A DNA stretch of 64,000 nt from Neurospora tetraspora. Taxonomy: Eukaryota > Ascomycota > Sordariomycetes > Sordariales > Sordariaceae. Made by a program: the position numbers and the translations under genes. The notes under the pieces were generated by a model. That model was not told where the DNA came from, did no database searches, and saw nothing but the letters and a program-made list of their open reading frames with translations. Position 1 is the first letter of the stretch; every line of letters starts with the position of its first letter. Shown here in pieces: positions 33,297 through 45,355 of this stretch. The stretch covers positions 6,262,001-6,326,000 of the forward strand of contig NW_026944383.1 in assembly GCF_033439725.1 (NCBI RefSeq). The letters are read 5' to 3'.

Positions 33297-34652
33297 GTAT
33301 GAGGGGTGGCTACTGATGAGGCGAAGGGAAGGACCAAAGAGGAAGGAGGGGAGAGGGGAGGAAACGGTGAGGTTGTAACGAAGCCGTTGAGAGGAGATGA
33401 TGGGGCAGGGGTGGTGGGCAAGTGGAGGAGGAGGGGAGGAGGAGGGGAGGAAGCCGACAACCCCGGGCAGGCCGATACGGAACAGAACAGTTGAGCCATA
33501 AACAACCGATCGCATGGCACACGCATGGGCACGCACTTGACAAAAAGGGACGAAAGGAGTTTCAAATGCGTTGCTAGTGCTGGATGGATGGGCAGCCAAT
33601 GTGCCACAGACGGCGGAACGTGGTGGGATATTGAGCACCACTCTTGAAGCCAAGCTGTTCTCTCAGAAAAGGGGTAGCAAGGCCTGCCTGGCTTCTTCCT
33701 CCATACATCTGTCTATCCTCCGAATCAGAAAAGGAGTGACTGCGGATCAACTATTGGACTAGTTGTGTAAGATCAAGGGGATATACCGACGTACACGGCA
33801 TGTATCATATTTGTTCTTGTTCATACTATAAAACGGGTATTGGAATCATGGATACTACAGGCGTGCATAATGAACTTGGCGGTCTTCATGGTGTCCGGCG
33901 TCGGTCTAGCACATCAACAAAACTACTGATCCGCGAACCATCATCACCGAAGTTGGCTTATACTCCTGGCCCCCTTGAAGGCATGAAAGAAAGCCGCGCC
34001 TTTCGCTATGACATGTACATGGAATCTAACCTTCAATGGGGGAGATGTGATGGAACGAATAACTAAACGCTGCCATGATTTGACCTGATACAGAGCTCCT
34101 GAACAATAGCATTATAATCAGTCCAAGCACATAAAAGGGGAGTAAAGCTTATAGTCAGAGAAAGGAAACGCCCGCCCGCCAATAATCCAATGCACCCCTT
34201 CCAGTCATAATCTTCGTCACCAGTAAGTAATAACACGAGAAACAAAGCAAGTAAATGAACAAAGAAAATAGACCGCCGCCATCTTTCCACCATCATCCAA
34301 CTCCTGCGTGAGACCAGATAGACATGGTGTTCAGAAAACACACATCTACAGCTCTTTTGATCCATCAATCATTAGCCACAGAACAAACCCGAACGTAGCC
34401 GCTCCCAGACGCAATCGCTTGCTTCCCAACCGTCCGTCACACGTCTTGTATCCATACAAAACTCCCAGTAACCAACCGAGGTCTAATCGGGGGGTATCCA
34501 ACAGAACCAGAACTTGCCGACAAAAGCAAGGGTATCGTATCCAAGCCACAACGCTTAACAAGAATAATCCATCCATCCACCGTGTCCGACATGACATGCC
34601 TCAACAACAACAACAAAAAGGAAAGGAGAGAAAAAAACTGGCCGCCGAGTCA
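33297..34652. other. Convergent spacer bL21m/MPS1
   Basis: 1.36 kb between convergent stops. The first 200 bp are purine-rich on the + strand (GGAGGAGGGGAGG repeats). ORFs here are unsupported; 3' UTRs are expected. Confidence 0.45.
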
Positions 34653-37469
34653 CTACCTCTGGTGGCTGCCACTCCCACTCCCACCAGCATTATTACCGGC
34701 ACCCATAACCGCCTTCCTCACAGTGGCCCAATACGCCTGCGGCCAAGTATTCACCACCTCCGCCTCCGTGGGCATCCTCTCCTTGCACCTCTGCACGACG
34801 CTCTGTATAAGCCTAGACAACAGCTCCTCCGTGACAGGCAGGACCTTGCCATGCTCCGCCGCCGCGTACACCGACGGGTCGAACTCCTGCGGATACAGAA
34901 ACGGATCCGTGTCGGCCAGCAGCTCGTCGCACGTGGGGCGCTCGCGCTGCTCGCGGTTGAGACACCGGCGCATGGTGCGGATGACCGAGGGGGGCACGCG
35001 GCTGCCGTCCTCGGTGGCCTCGGGGAAATCGATCTGGTACGACCAGTTGATGATGGCCTGGCAGCGCGACATCTGGTTGGCGATCTTGCCGAAGGGCGGC
35101 AGGCCGTAGACCATTTGATACAAAATGCAGCCGAGCGACCAGACGTCCGAGGGCTTGCCGAGCTTCATGAGCTTGGGCGCGCCGTGCTGGCGGTGGTTGA
35201 GCGGCGGCGGGATGCAGAACTTGCCGTTCTGGGCGGACGTGAAGGCGTACTGGTTCGAGTCCATCAGGGATTCGGGCGACATGTAGTTGGGCGTGCCGAT
35301 TTGTGTTTCGCGGTGCACGTTGACCGTCATTTCCGTCTGGATGGCGTTGGCGATGCCGAAGTCGATGAGCTTGAGGCGGCCCTGGACAAGGACAAAGTTG
35401 GCCGGCTTGAGATCACTGTGCACGACGTCGCGGGCGTGCACGGCTTGCACGCATTCGAGCATCTCTTTCCAGTAGTACCGAATGAAGGTTGGGTCGAGAC
35501 GGGCGCCTTCTGCGGTGCTCTGGCGGCTTTTGAGGAGCGTGTTGAAGTCAAGTTCGCCTACTTCCATGAGCTGCGATACGTTAGCACTCAGTATCACTCA
35601 TTTTGGGGTTGATGGATGACTTACCACACTGAGCACCTGCTTCTCCAGGTTTAGCTCATGGTCAATGAGTTGAATAACCCGTTCCACACCGTTCAAACGT
35701 TTCAACAGATCGATTTCACCCTTGAATCCCTTCACGGTGTTTTCATCGGCATGCTCAAGGGACACCCTCTTCAAGGCCAGCATCTTCCCGCTCTCAGCCG
35801 AAACACGGTAAACTTTTCCAGAGCCACCTCGACCAATGCAGTCAATGCGGGTGTATGTTCGGCCGTTCACTCGCAAAAGGACCTGCCTTTTCTTGGCCGC
35901 TCCCGCAGTCGCAGAAGCTCCAGCCGCAGCTGTTGCCGTCTCGACGACTGACATCTTTGGTGGAGGTGGGGGCGCCGGCCTGTGTGGTGTGTTCTGACTC
36001 TTATGCGCCAATGCTTTGCGGTCTGGGGAAATCGACAGCCTCTTAAGGCCTCGCCCAATGTCTCGCCCAATGTCGAGGGCCATCGATTCGGGGATCACCG
36101 GTTTCGGGATCTCTTGATCAAGCATTATGGACGGTGTCAGTTTCGCCCTCTTGAAGGTCGGCGGGGCCTCGTTCTCCTTGTCGTTGTTCATGGGCATATC
36201 CGGATGAGGCTCGGGGATCCTGTAGCCCAGCTCCCCGTTATCTCTGTCCATCTCTCTGAAGTTGGATTCTCGCCTGCGAACCGCTCCAGCTCTACCGCTG
36301 ACCGGGCTTCCTGATGCGGCATAGTCGCGGTAGTTATTGTTGGACGCATAGAACGACGATTGTTGCTCGCCCATAACGGCTTCGACATGACTCTGCATGT
36401 GGCTCTCGTAATTCCCGTCGTTGTCTTGGCTCATGCCCATAGCTTCATTTTCCCCATGCGCTGCCTCGTCCTCATCGCTCTGCCTTCTCCGCCCTCGTCG
36501 CGCTGGGCCGCTGAGAAAGCTTCCTGGAACTTTTGCGACTCTCTTGATACGCATTGAGCTTTGCGGTGCTACCGTCTGTGACCGTCCAATGGTTGCAGGA
36601 TCCTCGGGTATTTCGTGATCACTATATCCTGTGCCGCGTTTCCCGGAAACACCAGCAAACGAACCACCCGACGACCCTCCTCCTCCACCTAGCGAAATCC
36701 GACCTTTGCTACCTGAAGACCCGGAGCCAACCGCAATCCTGACCGTCCTGATCACGGGCGTGTGGGCATCTCCCGCTGAATCTGATCCTGGATCGCCTTG
36801 CTGCTGTAGAAATGATGGGATTTCTTTCTCGACCTCTCTTTCCCTGCTCTCCGTTCTGGTCCTCCTCTGGTTTGCCGTCGTCGATGAGAGTCTCCGGACA
36901 TTTCCCGAAAAGCTAACCGGGCCCTGCACGGGATTGCTGAGGCGGACCACTCGTTTCCTAGGCACTGGGCTGCCGTCGCGGTTGTTACTGCTGTCGTTCT
37001 GGACTGGCGACGTCGGCCTGTCGATGGGCTGCAGGCTTCCTCCTCTGATACTCCGTCTAGCTTCCCGCGTCCTCACACTTTCCCTTGCTGAGTCCCTTTC
37101 CTCCGACTTCGATGATACCAACGCGCTTCTTCTAGTAACTCGTGATGGTGGTCGAGCCGGAGGTGATAACTGTAGGTCCTCTGGGGCGCCATGTTGCGCA
37201 AAGGATGAGGCTTCGGATGCATGGCCGTCGTTAAGCAGAGCCTTGGTTAAGGCGCTGAGTTTCATGGGTACGGGGATCTCGTCGTCCGAGCTGTCGTTGA
37301 GGTTGGAATATTGTTGTGATTGCGACTGGGGGTTCGACTCGCTGCGATTGAGCATGGGTCGCGATGGCGGGCGTCGTAAAGCTTGTCTAGCAGATGTCCT
37401 TCTTCCCATAGACGTAAAGTGGCTCCCAGCGCCCATTGGCGTTGGCGAAATGGACGACATGTCGTTCAT
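34653..37469 (-). CDS. MPS1: MPS1/TTK-type dual-specificity spindle-checkpoint kinase
   Basis: The minus-strand exons are 37469..35625 and 35570..34653 (54-nt intron, phase 0), giving 920 aa. The first ~530 residues are disordered, rich in Ser/Arg/Pro, with several SP/TP sites. The kinase domain starts near 540: YTRIDCIGRGGSGKVYR (Gly loop), LALKRVSLE (VAIK Lys), FKGEIDLLKRL (helix C Glu), then ELDFNTLLKSR, VHSDLKPANF (catalytic loop, ~667), LIDFGIANAI (DFG) and GTPNYMSPE (activation segment), ending with LYQMVYGLPPFGKI and LNREQRERPTCDELL. HSDLKPANF, IDFGIA and TPNYMSPE with this layout match Mps1/TTK. The kinase phosphorylates kinetochore Knl1 to start the spindle checkpoint, and in yeast also acts at the spindle pole body. 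All catalytic residues are present. Confidence 0.92.
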
Positions 37470-38486
37470 GTGTGTTGTTTACCGCCCCTGTTGTTTTGGT
37501 TGCGGTTGCAAATGCGCTGGCTCGGTGTTGGATGGACCTAACTTTTCGTCCTGTTGTTGGCGATCTTTGGAACCTTGCCCGTCTTTCCCAGCCACGGACT
37601 GTCCTGCTCTTGTTTTGCGCCTGGTTTGCCGCCTTTTCGAATCCAGCCCAAAAATCGAAGCAAATAATACCTAATGAGCACAGGGCTGCGTGGGCGATCG
37701 CGAATCTACGTGCCAAAATAGCGCATGGAACCAAGAATAACGAGGGTAGCAAGAAATCATGTAACGCGGCGCGGACGAAGCATGTCGTGGACGGAAGCTG
37801 GAGGAGACGATGGGGTTCGCTCTGGATTGGGATTCTGGGTGCTTGCTGGCTTCCCGCTAGGAGCGAGTATTTTGACTTGTGGAGCTGCGACCAATCAAAA
37901 CACGGGATGATGTTGCATGGTTGCTCGCGGCAACCGCTAAAATGGGTCCCGTCTTTGGGAAAGGCACACTCCAGCGACGAAGCTGCTAAGCTTTGTTTAC
38001 AACAACAGGGAAGCCCAACCTTCAGAAGCCATATGCAACCGTGCGTATCGATAAATTGATGGAGACGACGATGGAGGTTCATGCCAAAGTCAAGGGGTTT
38101 GTTTACCAACGTTCTCGCAGGGCTCCGCTGGGACGCCATATCAGTGCGATATCAGAGACCCAAAAGAAAGCTCACAACGCACGCATTTCCAGGCAGCATA
38201 TTCTCGACAAATTTAGCTGCAGGCGCAGATGTCCAGAACAGCGCAGCACGCACGAATGATCACGAAGGGAGAAAAAGGTCCGAAGAAAGCCTTGCGACTT
38301 GTATTGTTCCGCCTATGTGCCGTTTGACGCCCTTATAAAAGACGTGCCCTTGTAATCCCAAGAACTCCAGCTCTGCCGTCGCCGTCGAGGCGAATGTGAT
38401 GCAGGTGACTTTTGAACCGCGTGTACAATCCGTCAAGGTTTCTCGGAAAATACCATGCCATGTTACCGGACAATGGTAGGAGACGC
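37470..38486. other. Spacer MPS1/P2
   Basis: About 1.0 kb upstream of MPS1 and downstream of P2, both on the minus strand. A 207-codon + strand frame across it shows no family features. It is presumed MPS1 promoter and P2 3' UTR. Confidence 0.45.
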
Positions 38487-38943
38487 TTAGTCGAAGAGAC
38501 CGAAGCCCATATCCTCGTCGGACTCCTCCTTCTCTGTACCAAGTAGTTAGCAGCTGGAGGCGACTGCGCAAGGGAATGAATGTGTCCTTACCCTCAACCT
38601 TCTCCTCCTTCTTCTCCTCAGCAGCGCCACCAGCGGCAGCAGCGGCACCACCGGCAGCGGGGGCACCAGCACCGCCGGAGGGGACGGAAGCGAGCTTGGC
38701 GGAACCAGCAGCGATCAACTGTAATGTCTCGTGTTAGCCATGTGCGCCGGACACCCAAGTTTGCTCTCCAGACGATGGTCGTACCTCGTTGAGGTCCTTG
38801 CCCTCGAGCTCGGAAATGAGCTTGTCAAGGCGCTCGGAGTCGGCCTCAATGCCAACGGACTCAAGGACGGCCTTGACATCAGCGGCAGAGGGGGCGGTGT
38901 TGCCACCGAGGGTGAGGAGGAGGTAAGCGGCCAAGTGCTTCAT
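38487..38943 (-). CDS. RPP2: 60S acidic ribosomal protein P2
   Basis: The minus-strand exons are 38943..38785, 38718..38592 and 38533..38487, giving 110 aa, the usual P2 length. The start [20 protein letters not shown] is the conserved dimerisation domain. An Ala/Gly-rich hinge ([18 protein letters not shown]) and the invariant acidic tail [12 protein letters not shown] follow. That tail recruits elongation factors (and is the target of ricin-type toxins) on the ribosomal stalk. Codon bias is strong. A likely 5' UTR intron (38953..39014) ends 9 nt before the start codon. It is head-to-head with SPT2. Confidence 0.95.
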
Positions 38944-39847
38944 TTTGTCTGTCTTGAAGGTTGCGTTGTTAGACGGAAATCCTACGGCTGTGGAAGGCTG
39001 GACCAAAAACTTACTGAGCTGGAGAACCAGAGATGTCAATCAAGTTTAACCGCTGAGTTGTGGCGGAGAAAGACTCTTCTTAGGTTCTTGGGGGTGGAAG
39101 TTCACTGTTTCGGAAAGAAGTTCGCGGACGGGACCCGATCACGGATTATTTTTACAATTTCGTTCCTGTGAAGCCCCGCAATTTTGCGCCCCACGAAAGT
39201 CCACAAGCCTCAAATCACCTGACCAATCCACTCGACTTAGGGCAGATCCCGTGCGTTCTCCAAGCTCCTTTCCGTTGCCTGCCGGCCGCTTGCGATTACA
39301 TAAAAGGTTTGCTCATTCATAAGGCCTTGGCGCTCTTGGTACAAAGCATAACTTTTCGGTGAAGTTCGACTTGGCACGACTGCTAGGTCTGGACCTTTGA
39401 CTTTCACCTCGGAGACCGCGATTCACCGCTCCGACCAGGAGTGACTGGGTGGGTCGTTCACTACGTTGACCATCCTGGCTCTCTGTCTTTGCCCAGCAAA
39501 AGTTGTGAAACTAAGTCCCCGATCACGCAGGATTCTTTGTTCTTCCTTCGCCAACAACCCATCTTCCGCCCAGTTCTCACTCTCGTTTTCGGCACTTTTG
39601 CGCGCCTGGTGACCTCGCACACTCGCGCTCATTCTTCGCCGTCCTTTTTGCCAAAGTATTCGAGCCTGCCCCACTGTGCATCTGCATTGTAAGCGGAAGG
39701 CGATCTGTGACGAACACATATAAAAACCTGCCACCTACTTCTCCCTCCTCTTGTTCGATGCCTGAACAACTCTCTGTTTTTTGAACGCAGGAGAAGGATA
39801 AGAAAAGCTGGTACGAAGCAGGTTATTCCACCGGTACAACCGCAGCC
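38944..39847. promoter_or_regulatory. Divergent P2/SPT2 promoter region
   Basis: 904 bp between the two start codons, including the P2 leader intron. No TATA box could be assigned with confidence; the sequence CATAAAAGG at 39299 may be one for transcription to the right. The SPT2-proximal half is CT-rich. Confidence 0.4.
38953..39014 (-). other. Probable 5' UTR intron of the P2 gene
   Basis: On the minus strand, CTCA|GTAAGT opens and TCTAAC...TTCAAG closes a 62-nt intron just before ACAGACAAAATG. Leader introns are common in fungal ribosomal protein genes. It is consensus-based only. Confidence 0.6.
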
Positions 39848-41117
39848 ATGCCGGTAAGTTGCCGTTCTTTTAGTTGCGCTTGCCCCCAAAGGCTGGCTGA
39901 CACGTTTGCAGATTTCAGATTTGCTCGCATCGATAACGGGCGAAAAGCCATCGTCATCATCGACCTCTACGAAAGATGTCCCAGCAGCATCTAAACGGAA
40001 GGCGGACGATGACCTTCGAGGTTCTGCGCCAAAGGCCCCGCGTACCGAGCCCGCGACAAATGGAAGTGCCCGGCCGAATGGAAACGTAACGAAACCTTCT
40101 ACAGCGCGCCCCGCCGAGCGACCGACGGAGCGCCCCACAGGAAATGCGAACCCAACACGTCCCGCAGAAAAGACAACTGGCTACACCGGCACCGCGCAAC
40201 CACGTTCGTCGACGAAACCAACGGCTCTGGTGTCATCCAAGACCACATCGACACAGTCAAGGGTGGGAGGAACAAGCTCGAATGGAAACAAGGCTCCACT
40301 CTCGCGACCGCTCGTCAGCCGACCCGCCCCTAGCGCTCCTGTCGCCGGCTCTGGACCTCCGAAGAAACGTTCGTATGCAGAGATCATGGCAAGGGCCCAG
40401 GCCAATCAGCCTATGCTGTCAGCCGTTGGGAAAATTCAGCACAAGAAGGTGGAGAAGCAGTTGACAATGAAGGAACGCAAGGAACTGAAGGCCGAGGAAG
40501 CGAAGAAGGGCAAGAAGGATGCAAGGCCACCGACTACCGGGAGGAGCGGTGTGACAGCTGGGCCAACCCGCAATGGCACGAACGGCACGACTGTGAACCG
40601 TCAGCGGAGTACCACCCCCTCAGCCCCGGCTGGCGCCAAGTCCAAGGCAAGCCAAAATCCCGTCGAGGAGAAGAAGGTGAAGAAGGCCGCTCTAGCGACG
40701 ACTGGTTACCAAGGCACGGCACGTCCTCGCCCAGGGGCCACCACCACAAAGCCAGGTGCATCCACCTCTGCAGGCGCAAGTAGGGGCCGTGGGATGTCCG
40801 GTTATGGCGCCTCATTTTCACGTCCCCGGAGACGCGAAGAGGAGGATGAAGAGTTGGACGACTTTATCGAGTATGACGAAGATGAGGACGATGGCTACGG
40901 CTACGGCCGTCGCGGTGGCTACGAGTCACTGGAAGAGGATGACTCAGACATGGAGGCAGGATTGTCCGACATCGACGCCGAGGAACGCCGGGCAGAGATG
41001 GCGGCTCGCAAAGAAGACATGGAGCAGGAGGCGTTGGAGAAGAAGTTGAAGCGCGAGAAGGAGGAAAGAAAGCGGGCGGCACTTGCAAAACTCAAGTCCA
41101 GAGCCGGAGACCGCTGA
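39848..41117 (+). CDS. SPT2: SPT2 chromatin protein (histone H3-H4 chaperone)
   Basis: The exons are 39848..39853 (only ATG CCG) and 39912..41117 (58-nt intron), giving 403 aa. The splice creates the conserved start MPISDLLASITGEKP. The long basic, Lys/Thr/Pro-rich middle carries repeats of the type TGYTGTAQPR and TGYQGTARPR. The C-terminal SPT2 domain contains an acidic stretch (EDEELDDFIEYDEDEDDGYG), then SDMEAGLSDIDAEERRAEMA, and ends in a charged helix (EKEERKRAALAKLKSRAGDR). Spt2 binds H3-H4 and aids nucleosome recycling behind RNA polymerase II. Start choice rests on the family N-terminus, which appears only if the two-codon first exon is used. Confidence 0.9.
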
Positions 41118-41987
41118 TGTGTCATGGTTGCGTGGCATGTCCCCCTCTTTGTTTTACCTCTGAATTGGGAAGGTTTCGGCGCATCGAGATGATTTCAAGG
41201 CAGAATTGCGTTTTCTGGAGACGGTTTTGCAATGGCGTTGGCTGGAAGACAGGACGGACGCCCAGAAACATTTTGCATCAGCGTCTGGAGTTTTATCATT
41301 TTGCGCGGATTCCGATTTCATTGGCGGGCGTTGGCTGGCAATAGAGCCCGTCGGACGGATTATAGTATAGGTTGTCATGACACGGTGTAGCGTATCTAGA
41401 TATCTGAATACCCCAAGCATACGTTTTGGGTTTTACCTTTCCGTTGTTGACATACCTACTGTCCTCGTTGAAGCGGTTTATGTGAGCTACACGATTAGCC
41501 CCCCTTGGTGATGACCTAGTTGCAGGAGCCATTCTACGAATGGTAAAGTGATCTGATAGCTACACAGGAGTTGTCCACTGGCCTTCCATCAAGGTTCTCG
41601 TCCTCAACGGGCGGCTCTGACTGCCGCGGTGCACTTCAGTGCCCTGCAGCTGGCTGGCACCTTGTGATCCGAACTCCACGTTTTGGACATGGCCTGGATC
41701 TGTCAAGGAAATACCAGCCAATGACGAGTCTTGAAAATGCCCCACTACAGTCCACCACCTTATTTGTTTCCACCACTGGAGGAGCCGCCCGATAAGGAAA
41801 GCTAGCCTTGATGTTTTTTTTATCGGCTTCGAGAGACGTCCGTCCAGCAGGCATTCGCATACTGAAGCATACACCCAAACCGCACCGTCATTCTCGTCGC
41901 CCTTCGTCGCCCTACAACATCTAAAAGCCAGATTGCGTCGCCACATATCTCAAATTCCAAGACCCTCAAGGGGCCTAAACCACCAAT
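41118..41987. other. Tandem spacer SPT2/NSA2
   Basis: 870 bp with the SPT2 3' UTR and NSA2 promoter. No gene was recognised. Confidence 0.45.
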
Positions 41988-43179
41988 ATGGTACGGATAT
42001 TTCTTGTCCTCGAAGCGCCCTTCACATCCCACAGCCATTCTCCTCAACATCCATGACCCCTTCCGAATACTTAGGACCAGACCATGCTGACCGACGTTTG
42101 CCCCAATACAGCCTCAGAACGAATATATCGGTATAGTTCCCTCCAGACCCGATCCCGATCGCCATCGTCCTCTTCCCAATCCCTAACCGATCATTTCGTT
42201 TTGCAGAACGCGCCCAGAAGCTTCACGGTAAGCGTCTGGACACCGAGGAGCGCGCACGCAAGAAGGCTGCCCGTGAGGGTCACAAGCAGAGCGAGAATGC
42301 ACAGAACTTGCGCGGCCTGAGGGCCAAGCTCTTCGCCAAGGAGCGTCATGCCCAGAAGATCCAGATGCGCAAGGCCATCAAGCAGCACGAGGAGCGCAAC
42401 GTCAAGGGCGCCCCCGAGGAGAAGGATCCTTCGAACCCCGTTCCCGCTTACCTGCTCGACCGTTCGAACCCCACGAGTGCGAAGGCTTTGAGGTACGTCA
42501 TTTGAAAAGGAGGACACATAAGAAGCGAACGGCCAGGGCCAAGGCGGAGGCGGAGGCGGAGGCGATGGCTGTGGTCATGGAAGATTGGAGAGGGTCACAT
42601 ATGACGACGAGAGACTGACCGTTTTCTCTGTGCAGTTCCCAGATTAAGAGCAAGCGTGCCGAGAAGGCCGCTCGTTTCTCGGTCCCCATTCCCAAGGTCA
42701 AGGGTATCAGCGAAGAGGAGCTTTTCAAGGTCGTCAAGACGGGCAAGAAGGTGCACAAGAAGGGCTGGAAGCGCGTCGTCACCAAGCCAACATTCGTCGG
42801 ACCCGATTTCACCAGACGCCCAGTCAAGTACGAACGCTTCATCCGGCCCATGGGTCTCCGTTACAAGAAGGCCAACGTCACCCACCCTACCCTCAACGTC
42901 ACGGTCCAGCTCCCCATTCTCGGCGTCAAGAAGAACCCCAGCAACCCCCTTTATACCCAGCTTGGTGTTCTGTCCAAGGGTACCATCATCGAGGTCAACG
43001 TTTCCGATCTCGGTATGGTTACCGCGTCGGGCAAGATTGCCTGGGGTCGTTATGCTCAGATCACCAACAACCCTGAGGTATGCTTAACCCAACGTTCCAT
43101 TGAACTTCGCATGGACGAAATGCTAATCCTCAATTCCCAACAGAACGACGGCTGCCTGAACGCTGTGCTCCTGGTTTAA
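41988..43179 (+). CDS. NSA2: Ribosome biogenesis protein NSA2
   Basis: The exons are 41988..41990 (the ATG alone), 42112..42130, 42207..42492, 42636..43077 and 43144..43179, giving 261 aa, the exact family length. The spliced start [20 protein letters not shown] matches NSA2. Then come [40 protein letters not shown] and the C-terminal eS8-like beta domain ([47 protein letters not shown]). NSA2 joins pre-60S particles and is needed for 27S pre-rRNA processing in the nucleolus. The three-base coding content of exon 1 means the start codon would be missed by ORF-based prediction. Codon bias is high. Confidence 0.94.
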
Positions 43180-44862
43180 GGGCAAAAACGAGCGAGAGTG
43201 ATGGTTTGGTTTGTCTAATTATATGTCTTGTCTCTTGGGCGGTAACTGTAAAGGGATTGCCTTAAATCTGATTTTGCATCTGGGACAGGCGTCTGGTGTT
43301 TGAAAGAGGATTTACACCCACGGCCGCGCAAAATATCTGGGTTCAGTTAGGTATTAGTGGTTAAGATACACACACAATCTGCGGTAGAACATATACCCTC
43401 TGATCATCCGTTTTGGTCTAGTCGTCTCACCTAACTGCTTGAAAGGGCCGGTTTACAAACCGTAGGCAAGTTGCTCGGTAGTTGCCTTGTAAACATTGAT
43501 CCCATTGCGCATAGCAGCACCAGATCATGAAAGTGTTAGCTCACCTGTAGACTGTTTCTGCTTTGTATGCCGCCGCGTTTGAGTTTGAGTTGACTTCAGA
43601 GATTCCTGAAATTCTGCGGCGAACAACCAGCTCCCAAATGGCTACAGGCCACTTGGAACCATCAATCTTTGAGATGCTACGGTTAAAGATTGCGATTCGA
43701 TTCCAGGTGGAACATGGCAAGGAATATACGAGAAGCAAGAGCAACACTTTAACATGTATACCGACTGAGAGCAATCAGTATGTGTCTATGTTATGTACAG
43801 GGTTCAGAGCAATTTCAAGCAACATCTCTCACGAGTCGAAACTAAGCTCGAGAACCAAGCTCGAGAATCAAGAAGTCTTTCCCATTCAGATGCCTGGATA
43901 ACTTGGCTGCTCTTCAAGCTCTCCTGTCATCGCTCCACTGTCTGCCGAAAGTTTGATCTCATCTCAACCAAGAGCTCCTTGAAGCGATACAAAGAGGTGA
44001 TTTGCCCATCTCCCTGGAGTTCAGCTTTAACGGCCCTGGGAAAGCGAAGGAACCGGTAGGATACATCGCGGTCACTCTGACCTTTGAAGCTGAAATCTAA
44101 CAGAGAATGTACAGATCACCTGTTCAAATGGACCAAGCTAAGGTAATCAACCAAAGTCTAAAAGAATGGAACCTGGGATTTTGTGGAACAACCAGTCATG
44201 ATGCGGAGGAACTGTTCTTCGGAGAGACTTTGGACTCGTCAGCTAAGTGTTAATGGATATCACACTGCGTCAATCAGTGGCCTACCAGAGATTGTAAAGT
44301 ATTGAAGCTGGATCTTGTCAACAGTGGCTGAAATTACATTTTGTTCCAGGTCCAGACCGACATCGTGGACCTCGCTGATAAAGGAGGCAAGAAGAACGCG
44401 TAAGTGGGCAAGAAGCCCGTTAGTCATGAGAAGAGGACTGAAATCCGAGAGCAAAAAATCAGTTTTCATGTGTTGAAGAGTTCCACGACTTGGTCTTTTC
44501 ATTGAGACCCAGAGGATTTGAACTCGTAAAGCGGAGTTCCCAAAGCTTTGGTACACCTCATCACCGATACGTCATGATTCGGTCGTTCATCCGTAACTTG
44601 TACCAAGAGAGTTATACTTCCAATCGAGCTCTTCGCGAAGTGCTTGGTTGCTTTGGCAGTGGAATTGTTTACACCGAGAACACGGCTTTCCCATCAAGCT
44701 TGCTGGACATCAACATACACCTCGTCTCATTTCCTAGGTAAGGTGCATCGTTGTGAAAGATACCACCCAAGAAAGAAAGTCTTCATTCGCCGAACCACTG
44801 CCACCATCGAACTTGAAGATCTACAGGAAATCAGCAACCTACCACGCCTCATCTCACCCACA
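43180..44862. other. Spacer NSA2/small Cys-rich gene, possible coding relic
   Basis: 1.68 kb. The minus strand between about 44560 and 43933 contains open stretches with protein-like composition (see the pseudogene entry). Otherwise nothing was recognised. Confidence 0.4.
43933..44560 (-). pseudogene. Possible degraded or mis-resolved protein-coding remnant
   Basis: On the minus strand, a 98-codon ATG frame covers 44556-44260 (with VQILWVSMKRPSRG and ISEVHDVGLDLEQN). A separate open stretch of about 57 codons ends at a TGA at 43933 (DVSYRFLRFPRAVKAEL, YRFKELLVEMRSNFRQ). Between them the open frame shifts, and only very short introns (about 43 and 53 nt) would bridge it. No known domain was recognised. 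It could be a real multi-exon gene, a decayed host gene, or chance. Confidence 0.25.
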
Positions 44863-45355
44863 ATGTGCCACAAAGCAGCATGTCCCGTCTGCCGTAAGTT
44901 GACTTGCCGTCCTATCACTTGAGTTCCATCCCTTCCATCACTCCCGAGCCATCCGCTCCCTGAATAAACCTTTGTTTGTTGCTTAGTTGGATTGCAAACT
45001 CTCCAACCAACCAACCAACCGACTAACACAACAAACTTCTACTCCCACACCCTCCCCTTCTCCCTCTTACCACTTGGGCATCAATCCCGCTTACCTACCT
45101 ATACATGTACCCATCTTCACTGAGTCACTCACCGACTCACATTAACTAATCTTCCTCTCTGCCGACTCTGCTGACTTGGCTGTTGTTGAACATCTTGTAG
45201 ACGGCGTCACCTGGATAGGCTGCGGCAACCACGTCCCCAAAATAATGGACGGCGTGCCGAAAGACGAGTGGTGCAAGTGCGAGCCCAAGATCGAGAAGGA
45301 AGGGCATCAGTATCCGCCTAAGGGATCGGTGACGGGGGTGTGTATTGTTTCTTGA
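44863..45355 (+). CDS. Small Cys-rich conserved fungal protein, 61 aa
   Basis: The exons are 44863..44893 and 45201..45355 joined by a 307-nt intron (donor GTAAGT, acceptor TTGTAG), giving 61 aa. The protein begins MCHKAACPVCHGVTWIGCGN and continues through HVPKIMDGVPKDEWCKCEP to an HQYPP end. The six cysteines form C-x4-C-x2-C, GCG and C-K-C groups, suggesting a small zinc-binding or redox module. I recall similar 50-70 aa proteins (MCHK..C..C..TWxGCG.H) in many filamentous ascomycetes with no assigned function. That memory is the main support, together with exact frame continuity across the intron. The exons are too short to appear as normal ORFs. Confidence 0.6.
45004..45021 (+). repeat. 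CCAA tetranucleotide microsatellite
   Basis: About four tandem CCAA units inside the long intron of the small Cys-rich gene. Confidence 0.7.

Noticed and set aside
34308-35612. 434-codon + strand frame opposite the MPS1 kinase exon
   Set aside because: The minus strand encodes a complete kinase domain with all catalytic motifs. The + frame is its GC-rich shadow, with no domain.
36631-37674. 347-codon + strand frame opposite the MPS1 N-terminus
   Set aside because: It is antisense to the continuous MPS1 frame and shows no family motif.
37436-38059. 207-codon + strand frame between MPS1 and P2
   Set aside because: It starts inside the MPS1 5' end, has no recognisable domain and no coherent codon bias. 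Most likely chance in promoter DNA.
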